Shown: positions 33,846 to 44,542, numbered from the stretch's first letter. The stretch: DNA of 64,000 nt from an uncultured Selenomonadaceae bacterium (GCA_902778455.1 CACYXR010000013.1:1-64000), one strand, 5' to 3'. Numbers and translations: made by a program. The notes: a model not told the origin generated them from the letters alone.

Positions 33846-33982
33846 TATACTGCCAATGCCGGTTTTTTCGATGTGTTTTGCGTGGAGTTGCCCGGATCGT
33901 TTTGACCGGGACGACATCGGAGCGCAGGCGGTCGCCGGGGTCGTATAGGGGCTTCTTTGTCATGGGCAAAGAAGCTTTTTTG
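33846..33982 (+). promoter_or_regulatory. Structured leader with terminator upstream of panB (riboswitch candidate)
   Basis: A likely -10 box TATACT (33846-33851, weak ATGACA -35 at 33825) starts an RNA of about 125 bases before an intrinsic terminator (GCTTCTTTG/CAAAGAAGC, 33951-33975, then six T). Between them are hairpins CCCGG/CCGGG (33891-33910) and ACGAC/GTCGT (33911-33944). A terminator inside a long leader between promoter and panB suggests conditional termination. The published pan RNA motif also lies upstream of panB; identity is not established. The rest of the 333-base gap (33770-33845, 33983-34051) shows nothing but the panB ribosome site. Confidence 0.5.
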
Positions 33983-34051
33983 TTTGCATGTATATGGGTG
34001 CACAAAGCGTCCGGTCGTTGTTTGCCGAAATATAGCAGGAGGTGTCCATAT

Positions 34052-34891
34052 ATGTCCAATCAACCGTTTACCGTCGCCACTTTTAAGGAGAGAAAGGCCA
34101 GCCATACGCCGGTCACGATGCTCACGGCTTATGACTACTCGACGGCACAGCTTGTCGAGGAAGCCGGGATTGACACAATCCTCGTGGGGGATTCGCTGGG
34201 GAATGTAATGCTCGGTTACGGCTCGACGCTGCCGGTCACAGTGGAAGATATGATTCATCATGGGAAAGCTGTATGCCGTGGCGTCAAAAATACGTTTGTC
34301 GTTGTCGATATGCCGTTCATGAGCTATCAGGTTTCCGCGGAAAAGGCAGTGGAAAACGCAGGGAGGATCATGAAGGAAACGGGCTGTCAGGCGGTCAAGC
34401 TGGAAGGCGGCGTGGAGATCCTTCCGGGGATTGAGAAAATGATTGCCGCCGGGATTCCCGTCGTCGGACATCTCGGGCTGACGCCGCAGTCGGTGAACCA
34501 GCTGGGGGGATACAAGGTACAGGGAAAAGACGCCGCCACGGCGCAAAAATTGATTGACGACGCGAAAGCGCTCGACAAAGCGGGATGCTGCGCAATCGTG
34601 TTGGAATGCGTGCCGGCACGGCTTGCGGAGAAGGTGACGGAAAGCGTCGAGGCGGTGACTATCGGCATTGGCGCAGGCAGCGGCTGCGACGGCCAGGTGC
34701 TCGTCGTGAACGACATGCTCGGATTTACCAATGGCTTCAAGCCAAAGTTCGTCAAATGCTTCGCGAACATCCATGACGAGATCATTAAGGCGATGAAGGG
34801 CTACAAGGAGGAAGTGACGGCGCGCGCGTTCCCTGAGGAAGGTACGCATACGTTCAAGATTGCGGACGAGACATTGGAAAAGTTGTATTGA
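34052..34891 (+). CDS. panB: 3-methyl-2-oxobutanoate hydroxymethyltransferase (PanB)
   Basis: Makes ketopantoate from 2-oxoisovalerate and 5,10-methylenetetrahydrofolate, the first step of pantothenate synthesis. The 279-residue protein has the TIM-barrel signatures MLTAYDYSTAQLVEEAGID, VGDSLGNVMLGY, and VKLEGG, and the late IGIGAG segment. AGGAGGTGTCC precedes the ATG. It pairs with panE 22 bases downstream. Confidence 0.96.
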   Translation: MSNQPFTVATFKERKASHTPVTMLTAYDYSTAQLVEEAGIDTILVGDSLGNVMLGYGSTLPVTVEDMIHHGKAVCRGVKNTFVVVDMPFMSYQVSAEKAVENAGRIMKETGCQAVKLEGGVEILPGIEKMIAAGIPVVGHLGLTPQSVNQLGGYKVQGKDAATAQKLIDDAKALDKAGCCAIVLECVPARLAEKVTESVEAVTIGIGAGSGCDGQVLVVNDMLGFTNGFKPKFVKCFANIHDEIIKAMKGYKEEVTARAFPEEGTHTFKIADETLEKLY

Positions 34892-34913
34892 TGGTCTGCA
34901 GGAGGAAAAGCTT

Positions 34914-35840
34914 ATGAATTTTGCGGTTCTCGGCGCCGGCGGCGTCGGCGGGATTGTCGGAGGCTATCTTGCGCTTGCGGGCAACAAGGTGACGTTCATT
35001 GCCAGAGGAGCACATCTCGAAGCGCTTCAAAAGAACGGGCTCACGCTTCGCACATCGCATCGGGGCGATCTTGCCGTAAAGACGGTCAAGGCCAGTTCCA
35101 TCGAAGAATATGATGATACACCGGATGTGATCTTTGTCTGTTTCAAGTATTACAGCTTGCCTGCGGCGATTGGATTTGCGCGGCGGCACGCGGGGAAAAA
35201 TACGCTTGTGATTCCACTCCTGAATGTGTTCGGGACAGGCGAGGTCATGCAGAAGGAATTGCCGGATGTAACGGTACTTGACGGCTGCGTTTACATTTAC
35301 GGTATGGTGGAGTCGCCTGGGATTGTGGCGCAGCCCGCGCCGATTTTGCGGATTTTTTACGGTTATCGTCCGAACGAGGAGAAAAATTTGTTGCCGTTGG
35401 CGCAGAACATGGAACCGGTTTTGGTAGAAGCCGGGATTGAAGGTCATTTTTCGGACCAGATTCGGCGCGACGCTTTGCAGAAGTTCAGCTATGTGTCGCC
35501 GCTTGGCGCTGCGGGGCTTTATTTTGACGCGGTCAGCGGGGATTTCCTGCGGGAAGGCGAGCCGAGAAAAATGTTCGTCGGGCTGATCCGGGAAATTGAG
35601 GCGCTTGGGGTCGGCATGGGAATTCGGTTTGAGCAGTCGCTCGTTGATGTGAACCTGAAACTGATGGATTCTTTTACAAAGGATCTCAAGACTTCCATGC
35701 AGCGTGACGTGGAGGGCGGAGGTCCGTCTGAATTTGACGGGCTGGTGCATCGGGTTTCCCGTCTCGGCAAAGAATATCATGTCTCGACGCCGCTCTATGA
35801 CAAAATCAGCGCGTGGGGCAAGGAAAAGGGAATACATTGA
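34914..35840 (+). CDS. panE: 2-dehydropantoate 2-reductase (PanE/ApbA family)
   Basis: NADPH-dependent reduction of ketopantoate to pantoate. The 308-residue protein begins with the dinucleotide motif AVLGAGGVGGIVGGYLA, followed by the ketopantoate reductase C-terminal helical domain with KFSYVSPLGAAG and the conserved GGPSEFDGLV. Directly behind panB in an apparent operon. panC and panD are not in the window. Confidence 0.93.
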   Translation: MNFAVLGAGGVGGIVGGYLALAGNKVTFIARGAHLEALQKNGLTLRTSHRGDLAVKTVKASSIEEYDDTPDVIFVCFKYYSLPAAIGFARRHAGKNTLVIPLLNVFGTGEVMQKELPDVTVLDGCVYIYGMVESPGIVAQPAPILRIFYGYRPNEEKNLLPLAQNMEPVLVEAGIEGHFSDQIRRDALQKFSYVSPLGAAGLYFDAVSGDFLREGEPRKMFVGLIREIEALGVGMGIRFEQSLVDVNLKLMDSFTKDLKTSMQRDVEGGGPSEFDGLVHRVSRLGKEYHVSTPLYDKISAWGKEKGIH

Positions 35841-35853
35841 ACGGGATTTCGGA

Positions 35854-35888
35854 TAGGCGTGTCATTCGGCACGCCTAAAATATTTTTG
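35854..35888 (+). terminator. Terminator after panE
   Basis: TAGGCGTG/CACGCCTA stem (35854-35861, 35870-35877) followed by AAAATATTTTTG. Confidence 0.7.
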
Positions 35889-35906
35889 ATAAGACGCCGG
35901 TCTTGA

Positions 35907-35936
35907 TTGCCACACGTCCTGCGATTGTGCTACAAT
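35907..35936 (+). promoter_or_regulatory. Promoter of the glycosyltransferase gene
   Basis: TTGCCA (35907-35912), 18-base spacer, TACAAT (35931-35936) with TGC extension. Confidence 0.6.
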
Positions 35937-35957
35937 AACCGCATGGGAGGATTGGCG

Positions 35958-37112
35958 ATGCGGGAGAAACATTTCCTGATTATAGCGGCGTCCATCGGCT
36001 CAGGGCATACCAAAGCGGCAGAGGCAGTGGCAGACGCGCTGAAAATTAAATATCCCGACGTGCAGATCCATACGGAGGATTTCACGATGTGGCGCGTCTC
36101 GTGGGCTACGGCTTTCATGAAGGCGTGCTATCTTTTTATGCTGCGTTTCATCCCCAATTTGTATGAACTGATGTACCGGTTTACAGGCGGACGGTCCGGC
36201 GGGCTTTCCGTGCAGAGTCTGATTTCCGCGTTTACGGCGCGGGACATCGCGGCGCTTGTGAAGAAGTATCACCCGGAAGCCGTGATCTGTACACATCCGT
36301 TTCCCGCTGGGGCAGCTTCCTGGAGGAAAAAGCGTCATCCGGAAGAATTTTTGTACGCGACGGTCATTACCGATTATTCCGTGCATCAGATGTGGATATA
36401 TCCGAACGCGGACTGCTATTTTGTCGCACGGGAGGAAATGAAGACGGATTTGATTGCGGCGGGACTGCCGCCGGAAAAAGTATTCGTGACGGGAATTCCG
36501 GTTACGTCTAAATTTCATCAGCGGGAGAACAAGGAGACAATTGTTGAAAGTCTCGGCCTTTCTCCGGAGCGAAAAACAGTGCTTTTGATGGGGGGCGGCC
36601 TCGGGATCGGGGGACTCGATGCGGCGTTGCTGGCGTTGGAAAACGTGCCCGCTCCAATCCAGATTCTCGTAGTGACGGGCAAAAACGAAAAGCTTCGCCT
36701 GCGTGTTGACAAACTGGCGTCATCGTCGCATCATACGATTCTCGTTTGGGGATATTCGGCGCGCGTGCGCGAGTTTATGGCGATCTCGGATTTTATTATT
36801 ACAAAACCGGGAGCGCTTACCATCAGCGAAGCGCTTTCAGCCGAGCTTCCGATGCTTTTGCACGACCCGATTCCGGGACCGGAGACGGAAAACGCCGTTT
36901 ATATTGCTCGAAAAGGCGCGGCGGTCTGGGCGAATTCGGAAGAGAAGCTGACAAAGGCGATTTCCCGATTGCTTTCGTCGGAGGAAGAGCTTGCAGCGAT
37001 GCGCGCGGCGGCGCACGAGATGAAGAAGCCGTACGCGGCGCGTGATATTGCGGAATTTTTTGCGGCGGCATTCGAGAAATTTTCGGATTTGAAAAAAATT
37101 CATGGAAGATAA
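35958..37112 (+). CDS. Diacylglycerol glycosyltransferase, MGDG synthase/UgtP type (GT28)
   Basis: Expected to add a sugar from a UDP donor to diacylglycerol at the membrane. The 384-residue protein has the N-terminal MGDG-synthase motif ASIGSGHTKAAEAVADAL and ICTHPFPAG, then the GT-B C-terminal half with LLMGGGLGIGG, ITKPGALTISEAL and GPETENA, shared with MurG-like enzymes. The ATG at 35958 follows GGGAGG. The donor and product (mono- or diglycosyl lipid) cannot be told. Confidence 0.85.
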   Translation: MREKHFLIIAASIGSGHTKAAEAVADALKIKYPDVQIHTEDFTMWRVSWATAFMKACYLFMLRFIPNLYELMYRFTGGRSGGLSVQSLISAFTARDIAALVKKYHPEAVICTHPFPAGAASWRKKRHPEEFLYATVITDYSVHQMWIYPNADCYFVAREEMKTDLIAAGLPPEKVFVTGIPVTSKFHQRENKETIVESLGLSPERKTVLLMGGGLGIGGLDAALLALENVPAPIQILVVTGKNEKLRLRVDKLASSSHHTILVWGYSARVREFMAISDFIITKPGALTISEALSAELPMLLHDPIPGPETENAVYIARKGAAVWANSEEKLTKAISRLLSSEEELAAMRAAAHEMKKPYAARDIAEFFAAAFEKFSDLKKIHGR

Positions 37113-37194
37113 TAAGGTTTGGCAGGGATTTTTTTCTGCGTCTCGAATATAAATAGAGTAGCGTGAAAGATATTGAACGCATTTGGGTGAGAAT

Positions 37195-38256
37195 ATGACG
37201 CTGAGAAAGCTAAAGAAACGGGACGATGGGAGTTTCTCGTGTCCCGGGTGCGGCAATCCGCTTCGGTTCAAGGACGGCGAAGCCGTGGCGATTGTAGGCG
37301 GACAGCTTGATATGGAGAATTACAAGCCACGCTATATTTGCGATGCTTGCAAGGTATATTATCGCGCAGTGCTGACGACGGACTACTATGATGTTTTTCC
37401 ATTGGAGGAGACTAAGGAGGAAAAGCAGGAGCCGCAGCCGGCGGTGAAGGAACCGGAAAAGCCTCCGGGAAAAGGGCCGATTGCACTGCCGAAGGAGCCG
37501 ACGGGGAACGAGACCTGTCCTGTTTGCGGGAAGCACTTTCGCTTTGTCGAGGGCGGCGCGGTTCGTGTCGTGAACGGCGAAGTGGATATGGAGAACGTCA
37601 AGCCGAAGTATGAATGCGATACTTGCGGCGTATTTTATCGCGAAGTGTTGTCCTCCGGTTTTTATTTACCCTATCCACAGCAGGACGAGGATAGGATTCC
37701 TGTGCCGTCGTCTGCCGAAAAATCGGATGCTTCGGAAGAGAAAAAGGGGGAATCGGCTGCGGCGGGCAGAGGCCCGATTGCATTGCCGAAAGAGCCGAAG
37801 GGAAACGAGACGTGTCCCGTTTGCGGAAAACGTTTTCGTTTTGTCGAGGGCGGCGCGGTTCGTGTCGTGAACGGCGAAGTGGACATGGAGAATATCAAGC
37901 CGAAGTACGAGTGCGATACCTGCGGCGTTTTTTATCGTGAGGTGCTGACCTCCGGGTTTTATCTCCCGTATCCGCAGGAAGAAGAGGATAAACTTAAGGC
38001 GAATGAAGAGCCGGCGCCGTCAAAGGTGCTTTCGACCGGCGACATTGCGCCGATGATACTGAAGTGCAATGAGAACAATCAATGCCAATGCCCGCGCTGC
38101 GGAGCCATGATGGATTACGTCGAAGGGCAGGCGGTGCATCTGGTGGATGGAAAACCGGATATGGAGAACGTCTGGGATCATTTTCATTGCGGGAATTGCC
38201 ATTCGGTCTTCCGCAGGATTGTCAATACCGATTATTTCCAGTTTACGGAAAAATAA
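37195..38256 (+). CDS. Protein with four tandem zinc-ribbon modules
   Basis: A 353-residue protein not matched to a named family. Four modules each carry CPxCG, a stretch FVEGGAVRVVNGEVDMEN and a second CxxC about 30 residues later: C16/C19-C49/C52, C108/C111-C141/C144, C207/C210-C240/C243, and C299/C302-C332/C335. Modules 2 and 3 are almost identical over about 55 residues and share long exact DNA runs (37549-37590 region and 37849-37890 region). Linkers are acidic and proline-rich. No membrane segment or signal is seen. The start is ATG 37195 or TTG 37183. Confidence 0.8.
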   Translation: MTLRKLKKRDDGSFSCPGCGNPLRFKDGEAVAIVGGQLDMENYKPRYICDACKVYYRAVLTTDYYDVFPLEETKEEKQEPQPAVKEPEKPPGKGPIALPKEPTGNETCPVCGKHFRFVEGGAVRVVNGEVDMENVKPKYECDTCGVFYREVLSSGFYLPYPQQDEDRIPVPSSAEKSDASEEKKGESAAAGRGPIALPKEPKGNETCPVCGKRFRFVEGGAVRVVNGEVDMENIKPKYECDTCGVFYREVLTSGFYLPYPQEEEDKLKANEEPAPSKVLSTGDIAPMILKCNENNQCQCPRCGAMMDYVEGQAVHLVDGKPDMENVWDHFHCGNCHSVFRRIVNTDYFQFTEK

Positions 38257-38289
38257 TCACGGCAATTTGCCGAAATCAGCGTTTTTTTC

Positions 38290-38318
38290 TTGCAAGTTGC
38301 GTGAAATATTAGTATTAT
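38290..38318 (+). promoter_or_regulatory. Promoter of the septum initiator gene
   Basis: TTGCAA (38290-38295), 17-base spacer, TATTAT (38313-38318). Confidence 0.65.
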
Positions 38319-38376
38319 AAAGTCGTGCCCTTAGCAGGGGAAGATTACAGGAGACAGGAAAGCGGGGCAAAAAGGG

Positions 38377-38664
38377 ATGGAAGAAAAACGCGGCGGATGG
38401 TCGCCGAGTATTTTTGCCGTTATCGTGGCGTTTTGGGTCATCGGATTCGGGTATACGTTTTGTATGCAGCAATCGCATCTCAACGAGGTCGAGGAGGACC
38501 GGGCCGTTGCGATTTCGCGGCTGGAAGAGGCGCGAAATCGTAATGCGGCGCTGAAGGAAGAACGTGATGGGCTGCAAAAGCCGGAGTATATCGAGAAGGT
38601 TGCGAGAGAAGAACTCGGGATGACGCGCCATGGGGAGATGCCGTATATTGCGGCGAAAAAATAA
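38377..38664 (+). CDS. divIC: Septum formation initiator (FtsB/DivIC family)
   Basis: A small bitopic division protein. The 95-residue chain has one membrane segment (about 12-29, IFAVIVAFWVIGFGYTF), a coiled-coil region (about 33-66) and the family ending KPEYIEKVAREELGM. It partners FtsL and DivIB/FtsQ at the septum in known systems. Order divIC-yabR-tilS-hpt-ftsH is the Firmicutes arrangement. Confidence 0.9.
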   Translation: MEEKRGGWSPSIFAVIVAFWVIGFGYTFCMQQSHLNEVEEDRAVAISRLEEARNRNAALKEERDGLQKPEYIEKVAREELGMTRHGEMPYIAAKK

Positions 38665-38697
38665 CAAAAACGGCGGCTCTGCACCTATTCCTTTTCC

Positions 38698-38727
38698 TTG
38701 ACAGGGGCGGAATAGCGAAGGTATAAT
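38698..38727 (+). promoter_or_regulatory. Promoter of the S1-domain gene
   Basis: TTGACA (38698-38703), 18-base spacer, TATAAT (38722-38727): both boxes are consensus. Confidence 0.85.
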
Positions 38728-38763
38728 GGAACAGATTTTTATAAATATGAGGAGGAACGGGTT

Positions 38764-39228
38764 TTGTCAGTTGAAGTTGGCGGCGTGGTGGAAGGTAAGG
38801 TCACCGGCATCACGAAGTTTGGCGCGTTTGTCGATTTGGCGGACGGGAAGGTGGGACTTGTCCATATTTCTGAGGTTGCGGATGTCTATGTAAACGATAT
38901 CAATGATTTTCTGAAAGTGGGCCAGACGGTCAAAGTGAAGGTTCTGAATGTGGACGACAAGGGAAAGATTGGTCTTTCCATCAAACGTTTGCAGCCTAGA
39001 AAAACGGAAGCCATCGATGGAGGAAATCCGCAGTCGGTTTCGCGTGCGCCCCGTCGTCCTGCCGGAAATGATTTTCGAGCCAAGCCGGCCGGACGTTTTT
39101 CCGCCGGACCTGTTTCTTTTGAGGATAAGCTGTCGAAATTTCTGAAGGACAGTGATGAGAGATTGACCGATTTGCGTCGGAAGACGGATTCCAAGCGGGG
39201 AGGCCGGGGTTCGAGGCGTTCGGGCTAA
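38764..39228 (+). CDS. yabR: S1 RNA-binding domain protein (YabR-like)
   Basis: A 154-residue protein with one S1 domain (about 1-75; GVVEGKVTGITKFGAFVDL, GLVHISEVAD, KVKVLNVDDKGKIGLSIKR) and a basic tail rich in Arg, Gly and Ser ending KRGGRGSRRSG. Probably a ribosome- or RNA-associated factor. TTG start preceded by GAGGAGGAACGGG. It has a consensus promoter and its own terminator. Confidence 0.88.
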   Translation: MSVEVGGVVEGKVTGITKFGAFVDLADGKVGLVHISEVADVYVNDINDFLKVGQTVKVKVLNVDDKGKIGLSIKRLQPRKTEAIDGGNPQSVSRAPRRPAGNDFRAKPAGRFSAGPVSFEDKLSKFLKDSDERLTDLRRKTDSKRGGRGSRRSG

Positions 39229-39238
39229 AATTAAAAAG

Positions 39239-39265
39239 AAAGCACTCTGCAAAGGGTGCTTTTTC
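39239..39265 (+). terminator. Terminator of the S1-domain gene
   Basis: AAAGCACTCT/AGGGTGCTTT stem (39239-39248, 39253-39262), loop GCAA, then TTC. Confidence 0.75.
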
Positions 39266-39296
39266 TGGTTTAGGGGCAGGAAAGGAAAACGACAGG

Positions 39297-40718
39297 ATGG
39301 AACTGGAAGGCCGTGTCGAAGCGTTTGTGAGGCGGCATGGGATTTTTACGCCGGGCAGCCGGATTGTCGTTGCCTGTTCCGGCGGCCCGGATTCTCTTGC
39401 TTTGGCGTCAATTCTTCTTTCGCTTCGGGAAAAGTGGCGGCTTTCACTTCGGATTGCGCATTTTGAGCATGGGATTCGCGGCGCCGCGTCGCTTGCGGAC
39501 GCAGAGTTTGTATGCGCCTTCGCGGAGCAAGAAGGATTGCCGTGCAGCCTTGCGCAAGAAGACATTCCGTCTTATGCGAAGCGTGCTAAGATTTCCCTGG
39601 AAACGGCGGCGCGGGAGCGGCGGTATGCGTTTTTGACCGAAACGGCAAAAAAAATGGGCGCTGATACGCTGATTGCTACGGGGCATCATGCGGGCGATCA
39701 GGCGGAAACGGTGCTCATGCACATTTTGCGCGGCACCGGGATTGACGGTCTGGCAGGCATGCGGCCGCGTTCGGGGCGGATTATTCGTCCGTTGCTTTTT
39801 TTGTCCCGGGAGGAGATTGCGGAATATTGCCGGGAAAAAGGTTTGAAGCCGCGACAGGACGAGACGAATTTCCTGCCCGACGCGGAGCGGAACCGTATCC
39901 GGCTGGAGCTTTTGCCGATGCTGCGCCGCTATCGTCCGTCGCTGGACGACGCGCTTTGCCGTTTAGCGGCAGCGGAAGCGGAGGCGGCGGGTTTCTTGCG
40001 GGAAGCGGCAAGTGCGGTATGGAATCAAGCGGCGGAAGATAGAAGCGGGGAGATTATCCTGCATCGGAAGGCCTACGGCGCAGAGCATGTGGCTCTTCGA
40101 AAGGCGCTTTTGCGGCGGGCGGCGGAGACATTAGGGTTTCGATTGTCGCTCGGTTTTTTCCATTACGAGGCATTGGATGAATTATGCCGCTTTGGTGAGA
40201 CGGGAAAGAAATTGACGCTTCCTGGAGGCGGCGAGGCTGAATGCCGCTATGATAAAGTCGTCCTTCGGCGCGCGGCGAAACAGGGCCTTTCGTGGACAGA
40301 GAGGCCGCTGGCTCTTTTTGGAGTTACGCGGATCGAGGAAATCGGGCTTACGGTTTATGCTTCGTCGTCGGAGGGGGCGGAAAATCCGACGGATTCGCGG
40401 CTGGCCATTGCAGATCTTGACGCCCTCGAATCCATGTCGTCAACGCTTGTTGTGCGCAGCCGACAGGAGGGGGATTCCTTCCGTTTGGAAAACGGCGGGA
40501 GGCAAAAGGTCAAATCGCTTTTGATTGACCGGAAAATTCCTCGTGAGTTGCGGGAACGTGTGCCGATTTTTGCGGTGGGCGACGAGATTTTCTGGGTGGG
40601 CGGCGTCCGGCGGGCGGCCGTCGCATTGGTAACGGCAGAGACGCGGCGCAGGATTGCGTTTCGCATGGTGTGGGATGATGGCAGCGAAGAAAAAACGGGA
40701 GGAGAAATGATATGTTGA
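39297..40718 (+). CDS. tilS: tRNA(Ile)-lysidine synthase (TilS)
   Basis: Attaches lysine to C34 of tRNA-Ile(CAU) so that it reads AUA. The 473-residue protein has the PP-loop ACSGGPDSLALA near residue 25, AHFEHGIRG, TGHHAGDQAETVLM and the TilS C-terminal domain (RSRQEGDSFRL, KSLLIDRKIPRELRERVPI). It overlaps hpt by 7 bp. Confidence 0.95.
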   Translation: MELEGRVEAFVRRHGIFTPGSRIVVACSGGPDSLALASILLSLREKWRLSLRIAHFEHGIRGAASLADAEFVCAFAEQEGLPCSLAQEDIPSYAKRAKISLETAARERRYAFLTETAKKMGADTLIATGHHAGDQAETVLMHILRGTGIDGLAGMRPRSGRIIRPLLFLSREEIAEYCREKGLKPRQDETNFLPDAERNRIRLELLPMLRRYRPSLDDALCRLAAAEAEAAGFLREAASAVWNQAAEDRSGEIILHRKAYGAEHVALRKALLRRAAETLGFRLSLGFFHYEALDELCRFGETGKKLTLPGGGEAECRYDKVVLRRAAKQGLSWTERPLALFGVTRIEEIGLTVYASSSEGAENPTDSRLAIADLDALESMSSTLVVRSRQEGDSFRLENGGRQKVKSLLIDRKIPRELRERVPIFAVGDEIFWVGGVRRAAVALVTAETRRRIAFRMVWDDGSEEKTGGEMIC

Positions 40719-41251
40719 CCGACGATCTGAAAAGCGTGCTTTTCACCGAGGAACAAATTGCGAAGCGGGTTTCAGAGCTTGGCGCAGAATTGACGCGGGA
40801 CTACGAGGGAAAGGACCCGCTGGTTATCGGCATCCTGAAGGGCGCGTCCGTATTCACTACGGATCTCATACGTCATATGAATACGCCGATGCAGCTTGAT
40901 TTCATGGTCGTATCCAGCTATGGATCGGGGACTAAGACCAGCGGGTCAGTCAAGATTCGCAAAGACGCCGATGCGGATATGAGAGACCGTCATGTGATTG
41001 TCTGTGAGGACATTATTGATTCCGGCGTCACGATGAGTAATCTTTTCCCGTTGTTTGAAACGCGGAAGCCTGCAAGCCTGAAGCTTTGCGCGCTGCTTTC
41101 GAAACCCTCGCGGCGGGAAGTCGAAATCAAGATCGATTACCTCGGTTGGGAAGTGCCGGATGAATTCCTCGTCGGGTACGGGCTGGACTATGCGGAGCGT
41201 TACCGCAATCTTCCCTGCATCGGGGTTTTGAAGCCGGAAATATATTCCTGA
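40712..41251 (+). CDS. hpt: Hypoxanthine phosphoribosyltransferase
   Basis: Purine salvage: makes IMP or GMP from base and PRPP. The 179-residue protein has the PRPP motif VIVCEDIIDSGVTMS and the flexible-loop region SSYGSGTKTSG. GGGAGGAG sets the ATG, which overlaps tilS. The tilS-hpt-ftsH order is typical of Firmicutes. Confidence 0.96.
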   Translation: MLTDDLKSVLFTEEQIAKRVSELGAELTRDYEGKDPLVIGILKGASVFTTDLIRHMNTPMQLDFMVVSSYGSGTKTSGSVKIRKDADADMRDRHVIVCEDIIDSGVTMSNLFPLFETRKPASLKLCALLSKPSRREVEIKIDYLGWEVPDEFLVGYGLDYAERYRNLPCIGVLKPEIYS

Positions 41252-41257
41252 TCGATT

Positions 41258-41434
41258 TTGATACGTATCTTCGACCCAAATTTATAAAATTTTGACCGAT
41301 ACCCAAAGAGCACGCGATATACTCCTGTTACACAGACTGCCTCCGAGCCTGTGGCTCGGATGCAGTCTCATAAATAAATCTCCTCATACTAATCTCCGTA
41401 AGAAATAATATTTCTAACGGAGATTAGTATGATT
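41258..41434 (-). repeat. Composite multi-hairpin intergenic repeat, copy B
   Basis: Inverted relative to copy A at 12503-12643. On the plus strand the order is H3' (GTATC..GATAC with inner AAATTT-ata-AAATTT, 41265-41302), H2' (AGACTGC and CCGAGCC-tgt-GGCTCGG nested with GCAGTCT, 41334-41368) and H1', a 15-bp perfect stem CATACTAATCTCCGT/ACGGAGATTAGTATG (41385-41431). Read on minus, H1 and H3 match copy A in sequence. The rest of the 338-base hpt-ftsH gap (41435-41589) shows only a TATAAT at 41528-41533 and the ftsH ribosome site. Confidence 0.7.
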
Positions 41435-41589
41435 GTATGATTTCTGGTTTGATGATATAATGTGAAAGCTTGGTGAGTGCGAGCAAAAGGCGATGCGCAA
41501 ACCTGGCGAGAATAAATACCCTTGCGTTATAATAATAAAGATGTATTTTACGTCGATTTCTCCCCAAAAGGGGAAGGAGGACAAGATCG

Positions 41590-43569
<1,980 letters not shown>

Positions 43570-43575
43570 CAGACA

Positions 43576-43622
43576 AAAAGGAACACTGCCATGCATCAGG
43601 TTGCAGACAGCGTTCCTTTTGT
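43576..43622. terminator. Terminator after ftsH, possibly bidirectional
   Basis: AAAAGGAAC/GTTCCTTTT stem (43576-43584, 43612-43620) with inner ACTG/CAG pairing and T-rich tails on both strands. A second weaker hairpin, AGTAACG/CGTTACT then T6, lies at 43680-43731. Confidence 0.7.
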
Positions 43623-43736
43623 TTGCATTTAGTCCCATTTTGGGGCGGGAGGACCGCAAAGCGGCGGGTGAGTTTTTGCGAGTAACGATTGCTTTTAGCG
43701 TTGCGTTGCAAAAAGTCATCCGTTACTTTTTTGGGG

Positions 43737-44504
43737 TTATTTTTTCGGTGTGATCGCGAAGGCGCGGACGGGCATTCCCGTCGCTCCCTTGATATTCGGC
43801 CACGCGGCAATCAGCAGCGCGCCCGCCGGAGCTACGCGGTCGAGATTTTGCAGCACCTCAATCTGGAGCTTGTTCTTGGAAAGCACATAGCGCTCGCAGG
43901 CGAGATCGCCAGCTTTTGCCGCCTCGGCGGAAGCGTCGGTGTCGAGGGCTTCGTGGCCGTTTGCGGCGGCATTCCTCGTCTCGTAGATGTACTTCAGCGC
44001 GTCGAGGGACCAGCCGGGGAAATTCTCGCTGCCGTCCTCAGCGATGCCGGAAAGCTTGTCCATATTCGGCCAGTTCTTGCTCCAGTCGGTGCGGAGCGCG
44101 ACGAAAGCGCCGTCGGGAATCGTGCCGTATTTCGCCTCATAGTCCTTGATGTCCTCCGCCGTCGCCGCATAATGGACGTCTTTTTTTACCTTTTCGGTAA
44201 TGTCGATGACGCAAAGCGGGAAAACCATATCGCGTACGCCATATTTCTCCGAAAGCGGTGCGTTTTTGATGAAATGTCCCGGAAAGTCGATATGGGTGCC
44301 GAACTGCCCCGGGAATTTGAATGTCTGGATCAGGCAGTCCAGCATCTCGTTGCCCCAGTCGAAGCAAGTTTTGCAAAGCTCCACCGAGCCGTCGGGGATT
44401 CCCGACCAATAGGGGCTTCCGTTATCCATCAAATGCGTCAGATCCACCCATTCATACGTGTCTGAGCGAAGCTCGCCCAGCGTGTCCCAAAGTTTGTAGC
44501 TCAT
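43737..44504 (-). CDS. Cyclase-family metal-dependent hydrolase (kynurenine formamidase-like)
   Basis: A 255-residue protein of the cyclase/arylformamidase family. The metal-binding motif HIDFPGHFI (HxDxPxH pattern) is present with the earlier DLTHLMDNGSPYW start segment. The ATG at 44504 is preceded by GGAGGC; the longer start at 44525 is unlikely. No other tryptophan-degradation gene is nearby, so the substrate is unknown. It has its own promoter at 44543-44571. Confidence 0.82.
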   Translation of the reverse strand: MSYKLWDTLGELRSDTYEWVDLTHLMDNGSPYWSGIPDGSVELCKTCFDWGNEMLDCLIQTFKFPGQFGTHIDFPGHFIKNAPLSEKYGVRDMVFPLCVIDITEKVKKDVHYAATAEDIKDYEAKYGTIPDGAFVALRTDWSKNWPNMDKLSGIAEDGSENFPGWSLDALKYIYETRNAAANGHEALDTDASAEAAKAGDLACERYVLSKNKLQIEVLQNLDRVAPAGALLIAAWPNIKGATGMPVRAFAITPKK

Positions 44505-44542
44505 CGTCAACGCCTCCATAATCATAGTCTGGTACTAGGGTT

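Noticed and set aside
43680..43731. AGTAACG/CGTTACT hairpin with T tail as a small RNA gene
   Set aside because: No promoter is visible in front of it and it more likely backs up the ftsH terminator.
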